Below, piece after piece: positions 24,601 through 31,300 of a DNA stretch of 64,000 nucleotides. Both the position numbers and the translations under genes were made by a program. The stretch is taken from the NCBI GenBank assembly GCA_946902875.1, contig OX336345.1:9703395-9767394 (forward strand), given 5' to 3'. Source of the stretch: Nematopogon swammerdamellus. Taxonomy: Eukaryota; Arthropoda; Insecta; Lepidoptera; Adelidae. The notes beneath the pieces were generated by a model. It was not told the DNA's origin. It saw only the letters and a program-made list of their open reading frames with translations, and did not search any database. The number at the start of each line of letters is the position of its first letter. Position 1 is the first letter of the stretch.

Positions 24601-26332
24601 AAGGAAAAAATCCGAAAATTGTAAATTCGTACTTACATCACATAAAAAAAAAGTTTGCTTGTTTTGTATGTCAAGACCCTTTTTCTCAGGAACGGGTCAA
24701 GGTATCAAGCTGAAATACCACCGGCGGCGCCGCGGCGGCGGCAGGGAGAATAATAAACAAAAATTAAATTAAATTTTAAATTATTAAAATTTGTTGCGCG
24801 TTTAAAATCACGCAGTCCAAAGTACAGGTTTCTTAGTCGTTGTTTTTGCGTCAACTGGCCGGTGACCAAATATTGGATTCATGGAACACAAAAAAATAAA
24901 ATAATTTCAATTTGACAACGAAGAACTGTCATCTCGGCGTTAACTATAAAAATGAATTTTCGTTCGTTCGTTCGTTCGTCTTCTATCCGATTATGATGAA
25001 ACTTTCGTGGGTTGTTGTGCGCGCACCCGCGAATGTAAAGAAAACTTAAAAAAGTTCAAATTAATTTAAGGGATGCTTTTCGTTACGTTCATTCTAATAA
25101 TCGGCACAACAATCAACGCTGACGGCGGCACGGCGGCGCGCGGCGCCGACGGAACCCTCGGTGCGCGAGTCAGACTCGCACTTGTCCGGCTTTTTTTAAT
25201 TTTGGCGCGCACACTCAAGCCATTTTGTAGAAAGAAGTTGCAGGTGTTTTAAAATTTATATATTTTAAAATACCATGTCTATAAATTATTTACCTCCTAT
25301 TACCTGCCTCCGTATTGGTGAATTTAATTTAAGGGTCCTCGCAAAAATCGTCCTCTTTGGTGAAAAATTTTCACCTTATTTATCTGGGCCACCTGGCAAC
25401 CTTGGTGTAGCAGGTGACGTAGTCAACCGTGTTTGTTCAATAAAACAAACATTATACTTACCTTTATTCAGTAGAGTGTAACTGTCAGTGTCTACGAGAT
25501 CCAAAACACGAGCCTCGAACCTGATCTTATTATTGCTCCCTTTCATCAATGATTTTGCGAAAACACTCTGCAATTTGTCGTCCAATATTCCTCCTGAAAC
25601 AATAAACAATACTTTAAGGTCAGAATTTGTGATTGTGTTTTGAATCACTACTGGCTATGCTCACGACATCGTTCTTTTGAAGTTTAGTTTTAAAAAAATA
25701 CAGCCGATTCGCTGAGTCTGCCTAGACTTTAGTGCAACCACCGTGCAACATCTCAGCTGGTGTTACGCTTAGAAGTGGCACACAAACATACAATACACCA
25801 TTTCATTCAATGAATAAGTAAGCATTTTTAGATTTTAAATCGTAATACCGATTCATATGCTCTAGCTGCATAAATATAGTATTACAAAAATAATATTGTT
25901 TTTGTTAAATTAAAATAAAATTGTTAATTTATTTTTTAACTGAAAAAGCCTAGCTTTCAGATTCCTTGCAGTGAGTAACTTTGTTGGACATTTTTTTATA
26001 CAAACAAGAATCAAAATGCCTGCGCGGGTTGCTGTGCTCACAAGTTCAGTGGAAGATCAGACACAGCCAATAAATAACACCACTCCTCGGGAAACCACGC
26101 CAGCTATAAGGCTGACAGTAGGTACATGATTTGCCTCTATTATAATTTCCTAATGTTATTATTATACATATACTTGCTATGATAAAGGAACTTCTTCCTT
26201 TTTCATAGCAAGGAAGAATTGGAAGTTGTACATACCTATACGTATAATAAAAGGTTTCTTCGCACATTCCACCCATAGAGTAGGACAAAGCAAAAGTGCT
26301 AGAATATTAATTAAGCGGTTTTTTCTCCACAT
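3476..26332 (-). CDS. Receptor 1: kainate-type ionotropic glutamate receptor, complete 15-exon gene
   Basis: Exons in coding order: 26332-26236, 25593-25462, 21939-21667, 20856-20651, 19289-19146, 17467-17294, 16306-16100, 15229-15029, 6964-6741, 6503-6366, 5935-5737, 5083-4852, 4527-4412, 4322-4158, 3676-3476. They sum to 2,709 bp (902 residues plus stop), and every junction keeps frame with GT-AG borders. Order: signal peptide, amino-terminal domain (about 25-400), S1 (about 410-520), M1, pore loop (about 580-600), M3 (609-630), S2 (about 640-780), M4 (about 800-820), cytosolic tail. Arg493, in the SKRQEEVDF stretch, and Glu710, in MESTAIEY, match the glutamate-contacting residues of kainate receptors. 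The protein should form glutamate-gated cation channels as a subunit of a tetramer. Oddities: Thr591 at the Q/R site and Thr627 in the M3 gate. Subfamily (clumsy/KaiR1-like versus GluRII-like) cannot be settled by eye. Confidence 0.93.
3860..3945. repeat. Short foldback repeat in last intron of receptor 1
   Basis: Two arms of about 38 bp (ggcctaagcatggaggtgg... and its inverse) around a short loop. The transcript of either strand would form a strong hairpin. Origin unknown, probably a tiny MITE. Confidence 0.7.
4158..4322 (-). CDS. Receptor 1 exon 14: fourth membrane helix
   Basis: 165 bp, phase 0 at both ends. An acidic linker leads into MKNTSGIFLVLLAGGILGL, the M4 helix, and ends HKIATTEN. 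Confidence 0.92.
4412..4527 (-). CDS. Receptor 1 exon 13: end of S2
   Basis: 116 bp, identical in length to receptor 2 exon 15. Encodes SPLRSMIDAAVLTLQEEAEI and KVWWEEKDNKENC. The final Cys is the likely partner in the conserved S2 disulfide. Confidence 0.92.
4852..5083 (-). CDS. Receptor 1 exon 12: S2 half of the ligand-binding domain
   Basis: 232 bp, identical in length to receptor 2 exon 14. Encodes GVDRVLTGKNNYAFFMEST (Glu710 is the amino-group contact), IEYYVQRNCNL and GGRLDSKEYGIAMP. Confidence 0.94.
5119..5173. repeat. Short palindrome in receptor 1 intron 11
   Basis: A 20-bp arm (acacaagtaatctgtggcgg) meets its near-perfect inverse after about 15 bp. It lies 36 bp upstream of exon 12 in the direction of transcription, inside the acceptor region. 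Confidence 0.7.
5737..5935 (-). CDS. Receptor 1 exon 11: M3 gate and start of S2
   Basis: 199 bp. Encodes RWVTGMWWFFALIITASYTAN followed by MSTF, then DLARSKTIQYGTIRGQSTYQ. The M3 motif keeps SYTAN and ends MSTF instead of LAAF. The Ser-Thr pair in GQST fits the phosphate-like loop that contacts glutamate. Confidence 0.93.
6366..6503 (-). CDS. Receptor 1 exon 10: pore loop
   Basis: 138 bp, identical in length to receptor 2 exon 12. Encodes RMSQGDWVNPHPC and the re-entrant loop NCTWLSMGTIMTQGCDILP. The Q/R-site position (first Q of MQQG in mammalian kainate receptors) is Thr591. Confidence 0.93.
6741..6964 (-). CDS. Receptor 1 exon 9: end of S1 and first membrane helix
   Basis: 224 bp, identical in length to receptor 2 exon 11. 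Encodes AADLAICDLTMTSKRQEEV, the FMSLGISIL pattern, and M1 (LWLYLGTAYILVSFVLLIC). Arg493 is in register with the Arg that holds the glutamate alpha-carboxylate in kainate receptors. The usual APL is replaced by CDL. Confidence 0.94.
7423..11082 (-). pseudogene. LINE ORF2: endonuclease, reverse transcriptase and RNase H, broken by two frameshifts
   Basis: First block, 11082-9964: AP-type endonuclease with QWNCRS, SETWL, GDLNCHH and GSDHFP. Second block, about 10346-8979: reverse transcriptase with the catalytic YADD box in LQYADDLLIYA and GLPQGSVLSP. Third block, from about 8960 to 7423: RNase H with FTDAS, ECIALLEA, FTDSLSAL and IPSHCGIAGNERAD, then a Cys/His end (GHCCTPVDLARL, ICECG). The first break is in a run of eight A (plus-strand T run near 10063-10071), the second near 8985. 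All catalytic motifs survive, so the copy is young. Confidence 0.88.
11033..12556 (-). CDS. LINE ORF1: gag-like nucleic-acid-binding protein
   Basis: An intact 507-residue frame. The N-terminal third is basic (KMKWRKQAERKRRRREVR). The centre resembles an RNA-recognition-type domain. Cysteine knuckles follow: CFQCCRYGHTKVQC (CX2CX4HX4C), then further Cys/His clusters through CCFYCQGNHFSTSKKC. The protein would coat the element's RNA. Its end overlaps the ORF2 start by 50 bp, as is common in LINEs. Confidence 0.88.
   Translation of the reverse strand: MYDSQLGPNPLITGSGIVTLSATDLPVAEYVTIEDSTQQVQGLTGGKMKWRKQAERKRRRREVRLADKSSTTSSDSETTSCHTVKSTESVAITPQKTPAVVTPPLTYRAHDRAPFLVHVQRVETDPSSGAVLHPINFGKFLKKSAFRGIKDGGVARAGRNRVSVEFISGIFANTFLNNIHQHHLKYKAFVPSFNVTRLGVVRGIPTDTTPEELLEELGVPEGGKILKVRRLNFKQFEDGNPVWKPTQSVVLTFDGQTLPSRVTLMYNSLPVELYKYPTIQCFQCCRYGHTKVQCRSKPRCFKCAQPHSGDEYNLKEEDSCCFYCQGNHFSTSKKCPERSRQENIKSIMAQEAISYAEAASRFSAPKRSYAAVASSSTFSQARKPVTSRINNPSIPISSYRKTVTSPPRVRAPLPQGYDKKAHQKILNDFNPTTYQDGCAYPSQNSPRPGNFVDLGDIHCLFISFLNFLKSTNTLPYHAAPSSQTSLSLTANDGSLRVNSSVELPKSD
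12735..13090 (-). mobile_element. RTE-type LINE fragment
   Basis: Minus-strand frame with RRIQLGWAAFGKLKF, YDQCVLPVMTYGCETWT and VAQRAMERAMLG, the conserved C-terminal part of RTE-clade reverse transcriptases. A stop interrupts it after KLKL and it continues WAGHVSRR. Only this end remains. Confidence 0.82.
13095..13245 (-). mobile_element. Helitron-like 5' end fragment
   Basis: Read on the minus strand it runs attataaattcgaaagtagc, then a tctg microsatellite, then ccttttcacgcctaaaccgc. This arrangement recurs at the 5' end of lepidopteran non-autonomous Helitrons. It abuts the RTE fragment. Confidence 0.4.
13268..14919 (+). mobile_element. maT-type (DD37D) Tc1/mariner transposon, almost complete
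   Basis: 1,652 bp flanked by TA on both sides (13266-13267 and 14920-14921). The terminal inverted repeats run GGGTGTTACGATGACCATGT inward on the left and mirror on the right. The single transposase frame (next entry) fills most of the interior. It sits in intron 8 of receptor 1, next to the LINE. A 599-bp relative lies at 32641-33239. Confidence 0.92.
13623..14748 (+). pseudogene. maT transposase with one premature stop
   Basis: Helix-turn-helix region (CEIVNILGVSRQLVSLAI, GRGRKRTV, SRSTVQRIV) and a catalytic triad: D in VFSDEKLF, D in FQQDSAPAH, D in DLNPTDYSLW. There are 37 residues between the second and third Asp, the DD37D spacing of the maT family. A TGA at 14643 interrupts the frame and coding resumes DKISVEEV to the natural stop at 14746-14748. 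In related proteins a Trp precedes the D, so a single Trp-to-stop change would explain it (inference). The true start codon is unclear. Confidence 0.85.
15029..15229 (-). CDS. Receptor 1 exon 8: S1 half of the ligand-binding domain
   Basis: 201 bp, phase 0 at both ends. Encodes VVSRIGKPYFGL, then EKYEGFAVDLIKAIF, the conserved YEGFxxDL(I/L) motif, and ends DLMNH. An 8.06-kb intron follows, filled by a LINE, an RTE fragment and a maT transposon. Confidence 0.93.
15695..15935 (-). mobile_element. SINE family B copy
   Basis: Shares its body with copies at 46964-47352 (+) and 58636-58790 (-): ccggtatgggtggctgag, accagccaatatcacctccgag, and cctaccacctagtaagg. A T run at 15686-15697 is the reversed A tail. 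Confidence 0.7.
16100..16306 (-). CDS. Receptor 1 exon 7: end of amino-terminal domain
   Basis: 207 bp, the same length as receptor 2 exon 9. Encodes TIPFNDGLTGNVYFGNSS through FAINSTRKIR. The donor is AGG|GTTCAT, weak after GT, so the last few residues are the least certain part of the exon. Confidence 0.82.
16475..16729. mobile_element. Foldback MITE with mariner-like ends
   Basis: About 255 bp with arms of about 120 bp that are nearly perfect inverses. Ends read CAGGGTGTTTGATGACC and its inverse, with TA at the right flank. The centre is a short AT spacer. No coding capacity. It lies in receptor 1 intron 6. Confidence 0.88.
16756..17255 (+). mobile_element. Penelope-like element remnant (GIY-YIG endonuclease end)
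   Basis: One frame gives SEHIRAMNNEFHKSVICEHA, FDQTRTIAVEKHM, and after a frameshift RLIRESIEIARHFNFSREDS. This order (EHxxA, charged spacer, REAIEI, N-F-N-R-E-D) is typical of the C-terminal endonuclease region of Penelope-like elements. A downstream stretch reading DVSRVGDETSSTKV is also common in such tails. Truncated at the 5' side. Confidence 0.62.
17294..17467 (-). CDS. Receptor 1 exon 6: amino-terminal domain
   Basis: 174 bp, phase 0 at both ends. Encodes TALVVDAALHVANVIQMQL through NGTILLDALK. The DA(x)xHVAN pattern and a single CQN cysteine are typical of the region. Confidence 0.9.
17676..17880 (-). mobile_element. Diverged SINE-like repeat
   Basis: Contains 'atgggtggctg' and 'ggtgccatgccagcag' in the same order as SINE family B but with many changes. 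Downstream (17920-17980) is a short run of four near-repeats of 'atcccgaaggttcacaa'. Confidence 0.35.
18451..18745 (-). mobile_element. SINE family A copy, 'GGCGACTAAGGG' head variant
   Basis: T run at 18451-18457 (reversed A tail), then the family body ggctacatcacctacaacatc, cgggcgggttaaaccctacc, and the head aatataagaatggagtc...ttagtcgcctttta. It lacks the 5S-like block present in other copies. Confidence 0.75.
19146..19289 (-). CDS. Receptor 1 exon 5: amino-terminal domain
   Basis: 144 bp, phase 0 at both ends. Encodes KYVFTSLDTHTLNLRKAENF through GVSNSVE, containing the conserved (Y/F)xxTSLD pattern. Confidence 0.9.
19490..19826 (+). mobile_element. Helitron-like fragment
   Basis: The right end reads gcgagcgaagccgcgagaaaaagCTAG followed by T, the hairpin-plus-CTAG signature. 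The left end is uncertain. It lies in receptor 1 intron 4. Confidence 0.5.
20160..20235 (+). mobile_element. LINE 3'-end-like fragment
   Basis: Contains 'taagtccgcctttcaacac' and 'acaataaagagtattattgtt'. Related phrases occur at 48672-48760 and 55290-55380 and are common at the 3' ends of lepidopteran LINEs. Confidence 0.4.
20279..20576 (+). mobile_element. Non-autonomous Helitron
   Basis: Begins TCTACTTCATATAAAAGGG after A and ends gcgaagccgcgggcaaaagCTAG. 298 bp, non-coding. It ends 75 bp from receptor 1 exon 4, on the downstream side. Confidence 0.6.
20651..20856 (-). CDS. Receptor 1 exon 4: amino-terminal domain
   Basis: 206 bp. Encodes GLIRLQEILKSRPSKAPP through VNNATMYQ. Covers what receptor 2 carries in exons 5 and 6. 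Confidence 0.9.
21257..21605 (-). mobile_element. SINE family A copy, 'GGCGACTAAGGG' head variant
   Basis: T run at 21257-21276, the family body, then cctttcggtcgtgcc, the head ttagtcgccttttacgacat, and ggggagagatgtagtggggc to about 21600. It lies immediately beside receptor 1 exon 3. Confidence 0.8.
21667..21939 (-). CDS. Receptor 1 exon 3: amino-terminal domain
   Basis: 273 bp, phase 1 to phase 1. Encodes CQSTSNDGEWAVIVDAGEV through HLGWRDFTLLYEDDG, including the family-typical W(R/K)xFTxLYE stretch. Its donor is G|GTTCGT, a weak match beyond GT. Receptor 2 splits the equivalent region over two exons. Confidence 0.88.
21980..22253 (-). mobile_element. SINE family A copy, head-to-head with the next one
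   Basis: T run at 21981-21989, body, then cctagtaaggtaagaagg and tacgtggaatccgaaccacg. The head is cut short where it meets the plus-strand copy at 22262. Confidence 0.8.
22262..22656 (+). mobile_element. Complete SINE family A copy with 5S rRNA-like and tRNA-like promoter parts
   Basis: An A-box-like TAGCTCAGTGGT lies at 22277-22288. A 44-bp block at 22316-22359 (gttaagcaacgctgggtgcg, then gtcagtacttggatgggtga) is nearly identical to the internal control region of animal 5S rRNA genes. A B-box-like GGTTCGGATTCC lies at 22381-22392. A 10-bp inverted repeat (GGTCAGCCTC at 22265, GAGGCTGACC at 22369) closes a 114-nt unit about the size of 5S rRNA. The body follows and ends in an A run at 22643-22656. 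RNA polymerase III transcription is inferred. Confidence 0.85.
22895..23110 (+). repeat. Dispersed GGTTCCGTA-family repeat
   Basis: Contains a tctg/gtct microsatellite (22932-22962), then ttttcacagaatatg, atatggcggatat, and an A-rich 'aataataataaaaaagcaaaa'. The same phrases occur at 36455-36600, 45550-45815 and 48930-49275. Element type not identified. Confidence 0.6.
23640..24716. repeat. Tandem array of 318-bp units
   Basis: The phrase tgtcaagaccctttttctca starts at 24033, 24351 and 24669, a period of exactly 318 bp, with a more diverged unit before it from about 23718. Units share 'ttcccgttgacctagaatca' and 'gcaaggtctcacagcac'. The last unit stops at 24716, where a GC-rich sequence starts. 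The left end carries the 'ggttccgtacctcaaaagag' phrase of a common dispersed repeat, so the array looks like local amplification of that repeat. Confidence 0.9.
24717..25200 (+). repeat. Dispersed repeat ending GCGAGTCAGACTCGCACTTG
   Basis: A GC-rich start (ggcggcgccgcggcggcgg), a cgtt microsatellite (24961-24978), and an end reading ggaaccctcggtgcgcgagt then ccggctttttt. The same ending occurs at 27860-27920, 36570-36600 and 49225-49275. Confidence 0.5.
25462..25593 (-). CDS. Receptor 1 exon 2: start of amino-terminal domain
   Basis: 132 bp, phase 1 to phase 1. Starts after tttcag and ends AAAG|GTAAGT. It encodes GGILDDKLQSVFAKSLM through DTDSYTLLNK, the first strand and helix of the periplasmic-binding-protein-like fold. 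Confidence 0.9.
26236..26332 (-). CDS. Receptor 1 exon 1: start codon and signal peptide
   Basis: The ATG at 26332 opens MWRKNRLINILALLLC, a basic start followed by a hydrophobic core, with likely cleavage near VECA. The exon ends phase 1 at ATAG|GTATGT. Joining to exon 2 gives RIGGILDD, the usual beginning of an iGluR amino-terminal domain. Confidence 0.88.
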
Positions 26333-28302
26333 TTTCCATTTATTAGCCAACACAGCTCACGTCCGAGTCAGTTCTAGAACTGGGCGCCAGATGTGTTGTC
26401 GCGTACGCTGGCCGTCGTCTGAACTTTCCAGAGTGAAGTTCGGCTGAAACTGTCTCAGTAACTAACTCTACGATGAGATTGCGCAGTTAGTCGAGATAAC
26501 TTCACACCGGCAACGAAAATTAAGCTCGGTAGACGAAGCGAGCTGCTCACCAACAATGTTGTCAAATTAAGTCAACAGAATTATGTATATTGTACCCACG
26601 AATTATGGTACTTCATGGTACAAAACACGACAGTTTGAATACGACAAGAAATCGTAAACCTTCGTATTCGCTTCGTTCTAGCTGCGTAAAAAATTTCATT
26701 TATCCAAATTGAAACTCAAAAAAAGTGAAGAGTACAATCAGTCATTATTTAGTTATTATTATCATTTTTTAGTTAATAGATGTACTATTAACTAAAAAAA
26801 AGTAATGGTGCAGGTGGTAATATGGTATGAATTCCTAATAAATAAAGCGATGTTTCCAGGGCGACCGATATGTATATTAATATCCTTAAAACTCGAGAAC
26901 CACTATATCGTTTTGCATACGGCTTCATACGGCAATGTTATATTCTGTAACTTCTCAAGATGGTTTAAAACATAAATCATAATGCTAAGACATCGGCGGC
27001 CTGAGTTATGAGCAAAAAGTCACGCGAAACGAAGCGCGGTCAAAAGGTACAGTACTGTAATAATACGGTATGTCTGTAAACACTGCTAATACGCGGGCGT
27101 GCCGTGCTCGCCGAGGACCGCGACATGTGGACGCGCGGCAGCCGCGGCGACGCGTATATTTTGGGAAAAGTAAAATTTCAGGTCAGCCGCCGCGCCTCCC
27201 CGCCCCCGCACCTCGGCGTTTGTTTACCGGCGACGCGGGCGGACGGTGCGTGGCGGCGGCCGGCGCGGTGGACTTGATGCGTAATCACTGAAATATGTAG
27301 AGTTTCGTCAATCGCTTTATATTGTCTGGCTGCCTGACTGAATGGTGACCAAACTGCGAAATTCTGAAACCATTATGTGAATACAACTTCCGTGGCTTCT
27401 ACGTCCCCAATTCACAAAAGTGCCCTTACAAAAATCCTGCCTTTGTGCGTTAAAAATCTAATAAGCAGATTTATCGAATCTCAGTCGAATATCAGTCTCG
27501 CAACCTGAATAGCACTGCTTTTATGCTTCGCTATATTTTTGTAATTATTTTTTGCAATGAGATATTAGAATATAATAAATGGCTGATTGAAGGATGGATC
27601 TATTAATGTGGGTTACATTAGTAGGTACCTATGTAAAAATGTAAAACCTATAGGGTACTTCCCGTTGACCTAGAATCAATATTTTGGGAAGAAGCAAGGT
27701 CTCACAGCACAAGTAGGTAAAGAAAATAATTAATTAGGTATATCACATTTAAAATTTTTTGTTGTTATTTTATTTTTGCTCTGTTGTAAAAACGGTAATA
27801 CATACGTACAAGCGTCAAAGTAGCTATGATTATAGCGAAAATTCTAAAATAAAACCGGTCAATTACGTGGTGGCACGAAACCCTCGGTGTGCAATTCCGA
27901 CTCGAACTTGACCGGTTTTTCTCATTCAGTAATAAAATTCTGCCAAACAGTTGCCTCTCTCACCTAAGTGCGACGTGTGTGTTACAATCCTATGTTTCAA
28001 TATCTATCCGTCTACCGGTTATAATTCAAACTTTTTAAAATCAAACTAGCTCAAACTGAGTTTTTCTAATTTTGGACGCAATCCTAAAGGAACGACGCGT
28101 CGCGTCCGGATTCCAGAAGCGTCGCGACGACGAGGGCGGCGGAGGCGGTGCGGGGCGGCGGCGTCGCGGTCGGCGGTATCGCGCGCTGCAGTAGTGAGTG
28201 AGGCGTTTACATCCAAACAAACCAACCGCATTCTCGGCTACTATAGAACAACAAAACAAAACGAAAGCTAAGTTCTAAAAAGTAATTAGACACTAGTGCA
28301 CA
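26333..28302. promoter_or_regulatory. Shared upstream region of head-to-head receptors 1 and 2
   Basis: 1.97 kb separates the two start codons. Two CpG-rich patches stand out: 27085-27275 and 28080-28200. The second sits directly upstream of receptor 2 and could be its core promoter region. A decayed GGTTCCGTA-family repeat lies at about 27620-27925. No TATA box could be assigned to either gene. Confidence 0.45.
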
Positions 28303-28381
28303 ATGTGGTCGCTCCTACTGATGTTGTCGTGCGTGTGTGCAACATCGATTGCCGAAAGTCCTAGTAAACACGTGTACGTAG
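28303..28381 (+). CDS. Receptor 2 exon 1: start codon and signal peptide
   Basis: ATG opens MWSLLLMLSCVCATSIA, a classic secretion signal. Ends phase 1 at GTAG|GTAAGT, as in receptor 1. Confidence 0.88.
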
Positions 28382-31300
28382 GTAAGTTTTTATGTGATAT
28401 AACTGCAAATTATTTACTTGTGCTGTGAGACCTTGCTTCTTGCCAAATTTCATTATTCTAGGTCAACGGGAGTACCTACCCAAAAATTTTCATGAGTGAG
28501 TTTGCGAGTATCAAAATATGCGACATAAATGGCCGTATCTTTTAATTGCGTTGACTTAGAAGCTTGAATTTCTAAAGGCCGGTTTACATTATCTTAGTGT
28601 TTAGTAGAGTGCTTTAGGAGAGTACTTTAGTAGAAACGTGTAAACGTAGGTACTTGCTTTAGTACGGTTCCACTTGCCTTTTAATTAGAATCAAAATAGG
28701 ATTGGTTTTTATTTTTGTTTCCAGTGACACCCCGGCAAGTCACTATCCTAAGGTCCGGGGAGTATGGTGGATGTCGGAGACATTCCAATCGTAGCTCCTC
28801 TAATTTAGCGACCGTCTGTTGTGCATTGTGTGGTCTAGCGTTGTCCTGAAGCAGCAGTGGGATAGAGCAATTGACCAGTCTCGGTTGTTCAACAGCTAGC
28901 TTTTCCATCATGGTTTGCATTTGTTGACAATACAGATCTGCCGTAATCGTCTGACTAGATCTTAGGAAGCTGTAGTGGATGACACGAGCACTGGTCCACC
29001 AGACACTCACCAGTACCTTTTTCTGAGTCAACTTTCGCTTGGGGCAAGATTTGGCCGGTTCCCCTGGGTTCAACCATTGTGATGAGCGTTTCCTATTATC
29101 GTACAGGATCCATTTTTCATCACAAGTAACGATACGATTCAAAATCCTCTCGTTATTGTGACGTTCGAGTAATGTAACGCACCACTCGACGCGTGTTTCA
29201 TGTGCCAATTCATGTGGTACCCATATTTTTCAAGTTTTTTCACTTTTCCAATTTGTTTCAAGTGAATTAAAATTGTTTTATCACTCACCCTGAAGCCTGC
29301 CGCTAACTCTGACGTGGTTTGCGATGGATCCGCTTCCACGATCACTTTTAATTCTTCATTGGCAACTAGGGTCTCCCGCCGTCCACGGGGTTTGTTCTGT
29401 AGGTCAAAATTTCCAGCACGAAAACGTTGGAACCAACAACGTACCGTGTTTTCTTTTACAGTAGATTCCCCATACACAACATTAATCCTTCGAGCTGTTT
29501 CTGCAGCGCTGGTGCCACGGTGGAACTCGTATTCGTAAATAACGCGATATTTTAAGTTTTCCATATTGTAAACAGAACGATGTCAAAAAAAAGTAAAATG
29601 GCGCGAAAACATATGAATCACTAAATTCGAAACTCAAATACACGAGCCTAAATTTGAAATAAATTTGAATTTGGAACTCCTAACCAAACGCCAGATATTT
29701 GTGATCAAAGTGGCCAGTTCGACAAAACGCGAATTTCATATGTAAGGACCTAATATATATAAATTTCAACTTGATACCCCTAACCGTTCCTGAGAAAAGG
29801 GTCTTGACGGACGGAAAGACGGACGGACAACAAAGTGATCATATAAGGATTTCTTTGTTTCCTTTTGAGGTACGGAATCCTAAGGAGAATATGTTTATTT
29901 ACAAAACAAACAAAAATTGTCCTCGGAAAAATCTGCTCCATCCCCAGTTCAAATTCTAGTAAAACTTTCTATAATGTTAGGTCTACGAATAAAAATATTA
30001 TTCTACAACTTTTAAATAAATCGTTCTACTCCACTAGGCACAAATCTATGCGAGACCAAGAATAGAATTTGTCTAAATTATAACAATTTGCCTCGGTAGT
30101 TTATTTTCAATACTTACAGGTGGCATATTCCAACAAACCGATTCCGTGAAGAAACGCGCCTTTGAGACAAGTCTCAAGTTCTCTTCGAACGAAGACGGCT
30201 GTGAACTGCAGCCGGCTATCGCCATCCAGCATGCACTCAACAGTCTTAATGTCAGCCAAGCTGGTAAGCACAAGTCAGCCATTTTATTGGAAACAATTTA
30301 GATTCAAATTTAAATGTTCTTTATGCAAGTTGATGAATAATAAATAGTACCTGCTGAAATTAAATAATTTTAAATGACTAATTAAAACAAAACAAGGTTT
30401 GTTACTTTAAAAAATAATTAACCTCTCGAGAGACCCACCGCCAGAGTCATAGAGCAATTCCCTCGACGGCCTCAGTTCAAACCAAATACACAGAAACAGA
30501 AATGGGATAACTAAATTAAAAATATTCCGGTACCCTCGGGGTAGGAAAGAAGTTCTAGAACTTGGAAAATTAAACAAGAAAATTGTCCCTAAGACATTCG
30601 CCGCGTTTTCTCTGATGGCTCATAATTTATTTGTGTGAGTGAGAATGCTTTACTTTGGCACCACTGCGGTTTCCTCAACCGTTCACTTCGAAAGAATGCG
30701 GGGAATGCGTGGCGCTCACCGTCCGCTCCTCACCGCCATCACCGCAATTGCATAGCCTCCGCCGTACTGACAGGGAATGCGGGGTGGAGTTGAGGGTACG
30801 CACTTCGCATTCCCCGCAATCTTTCGAAGTGGACGGTTGAGAAAACCGCACTATTAGCAGTCGACCTAGCTGCTTCAGGAGGTTTTTAGCGTCCGGGCTC
30901 CACATAACAAGGTTCTCCACAGCAATAGCGATGAACTCATAATGCTGTTTAAAGCAGAATATTTGGTATGTTTCCTTTTAATATACTATTTTCCAATATT
31001 ATCTTATTTATCTTTACACTTCTTTCCTCTTCTTTTTTCTTCTTTTCTATCCATCATTATGTTCTCTTGTGTTCTCTAAATAGTATAATACTCGTATGCA
31101 ACATTTCTGTGTTTATTCATTTACAACTCTGGAACGTCTAAAGCAATTTACATTATGGGATCAAATACGGATGGAGTAGTGCGCTTGGAAACAATTACGG
31201 TGAAAATAAGTATGACCTCAATTTTAATGCGAGCTGATCCGCCAGCATAGTTAAAATAGTATTAATAAACTATATTTATTATCTGTAAAATTTTAATAAG

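Noticed and set aside
23640..24716. CRISPR-like regular spacing
   Set aside because: Units are 318-bp complete tandem copies without unique spacers, in an animal genome.
27070..27291. GC-rich 73-residue frame between receptors 1 and 2
   Set aside because: Open because CpG-rich DNA has few stops; no recognisable domain.
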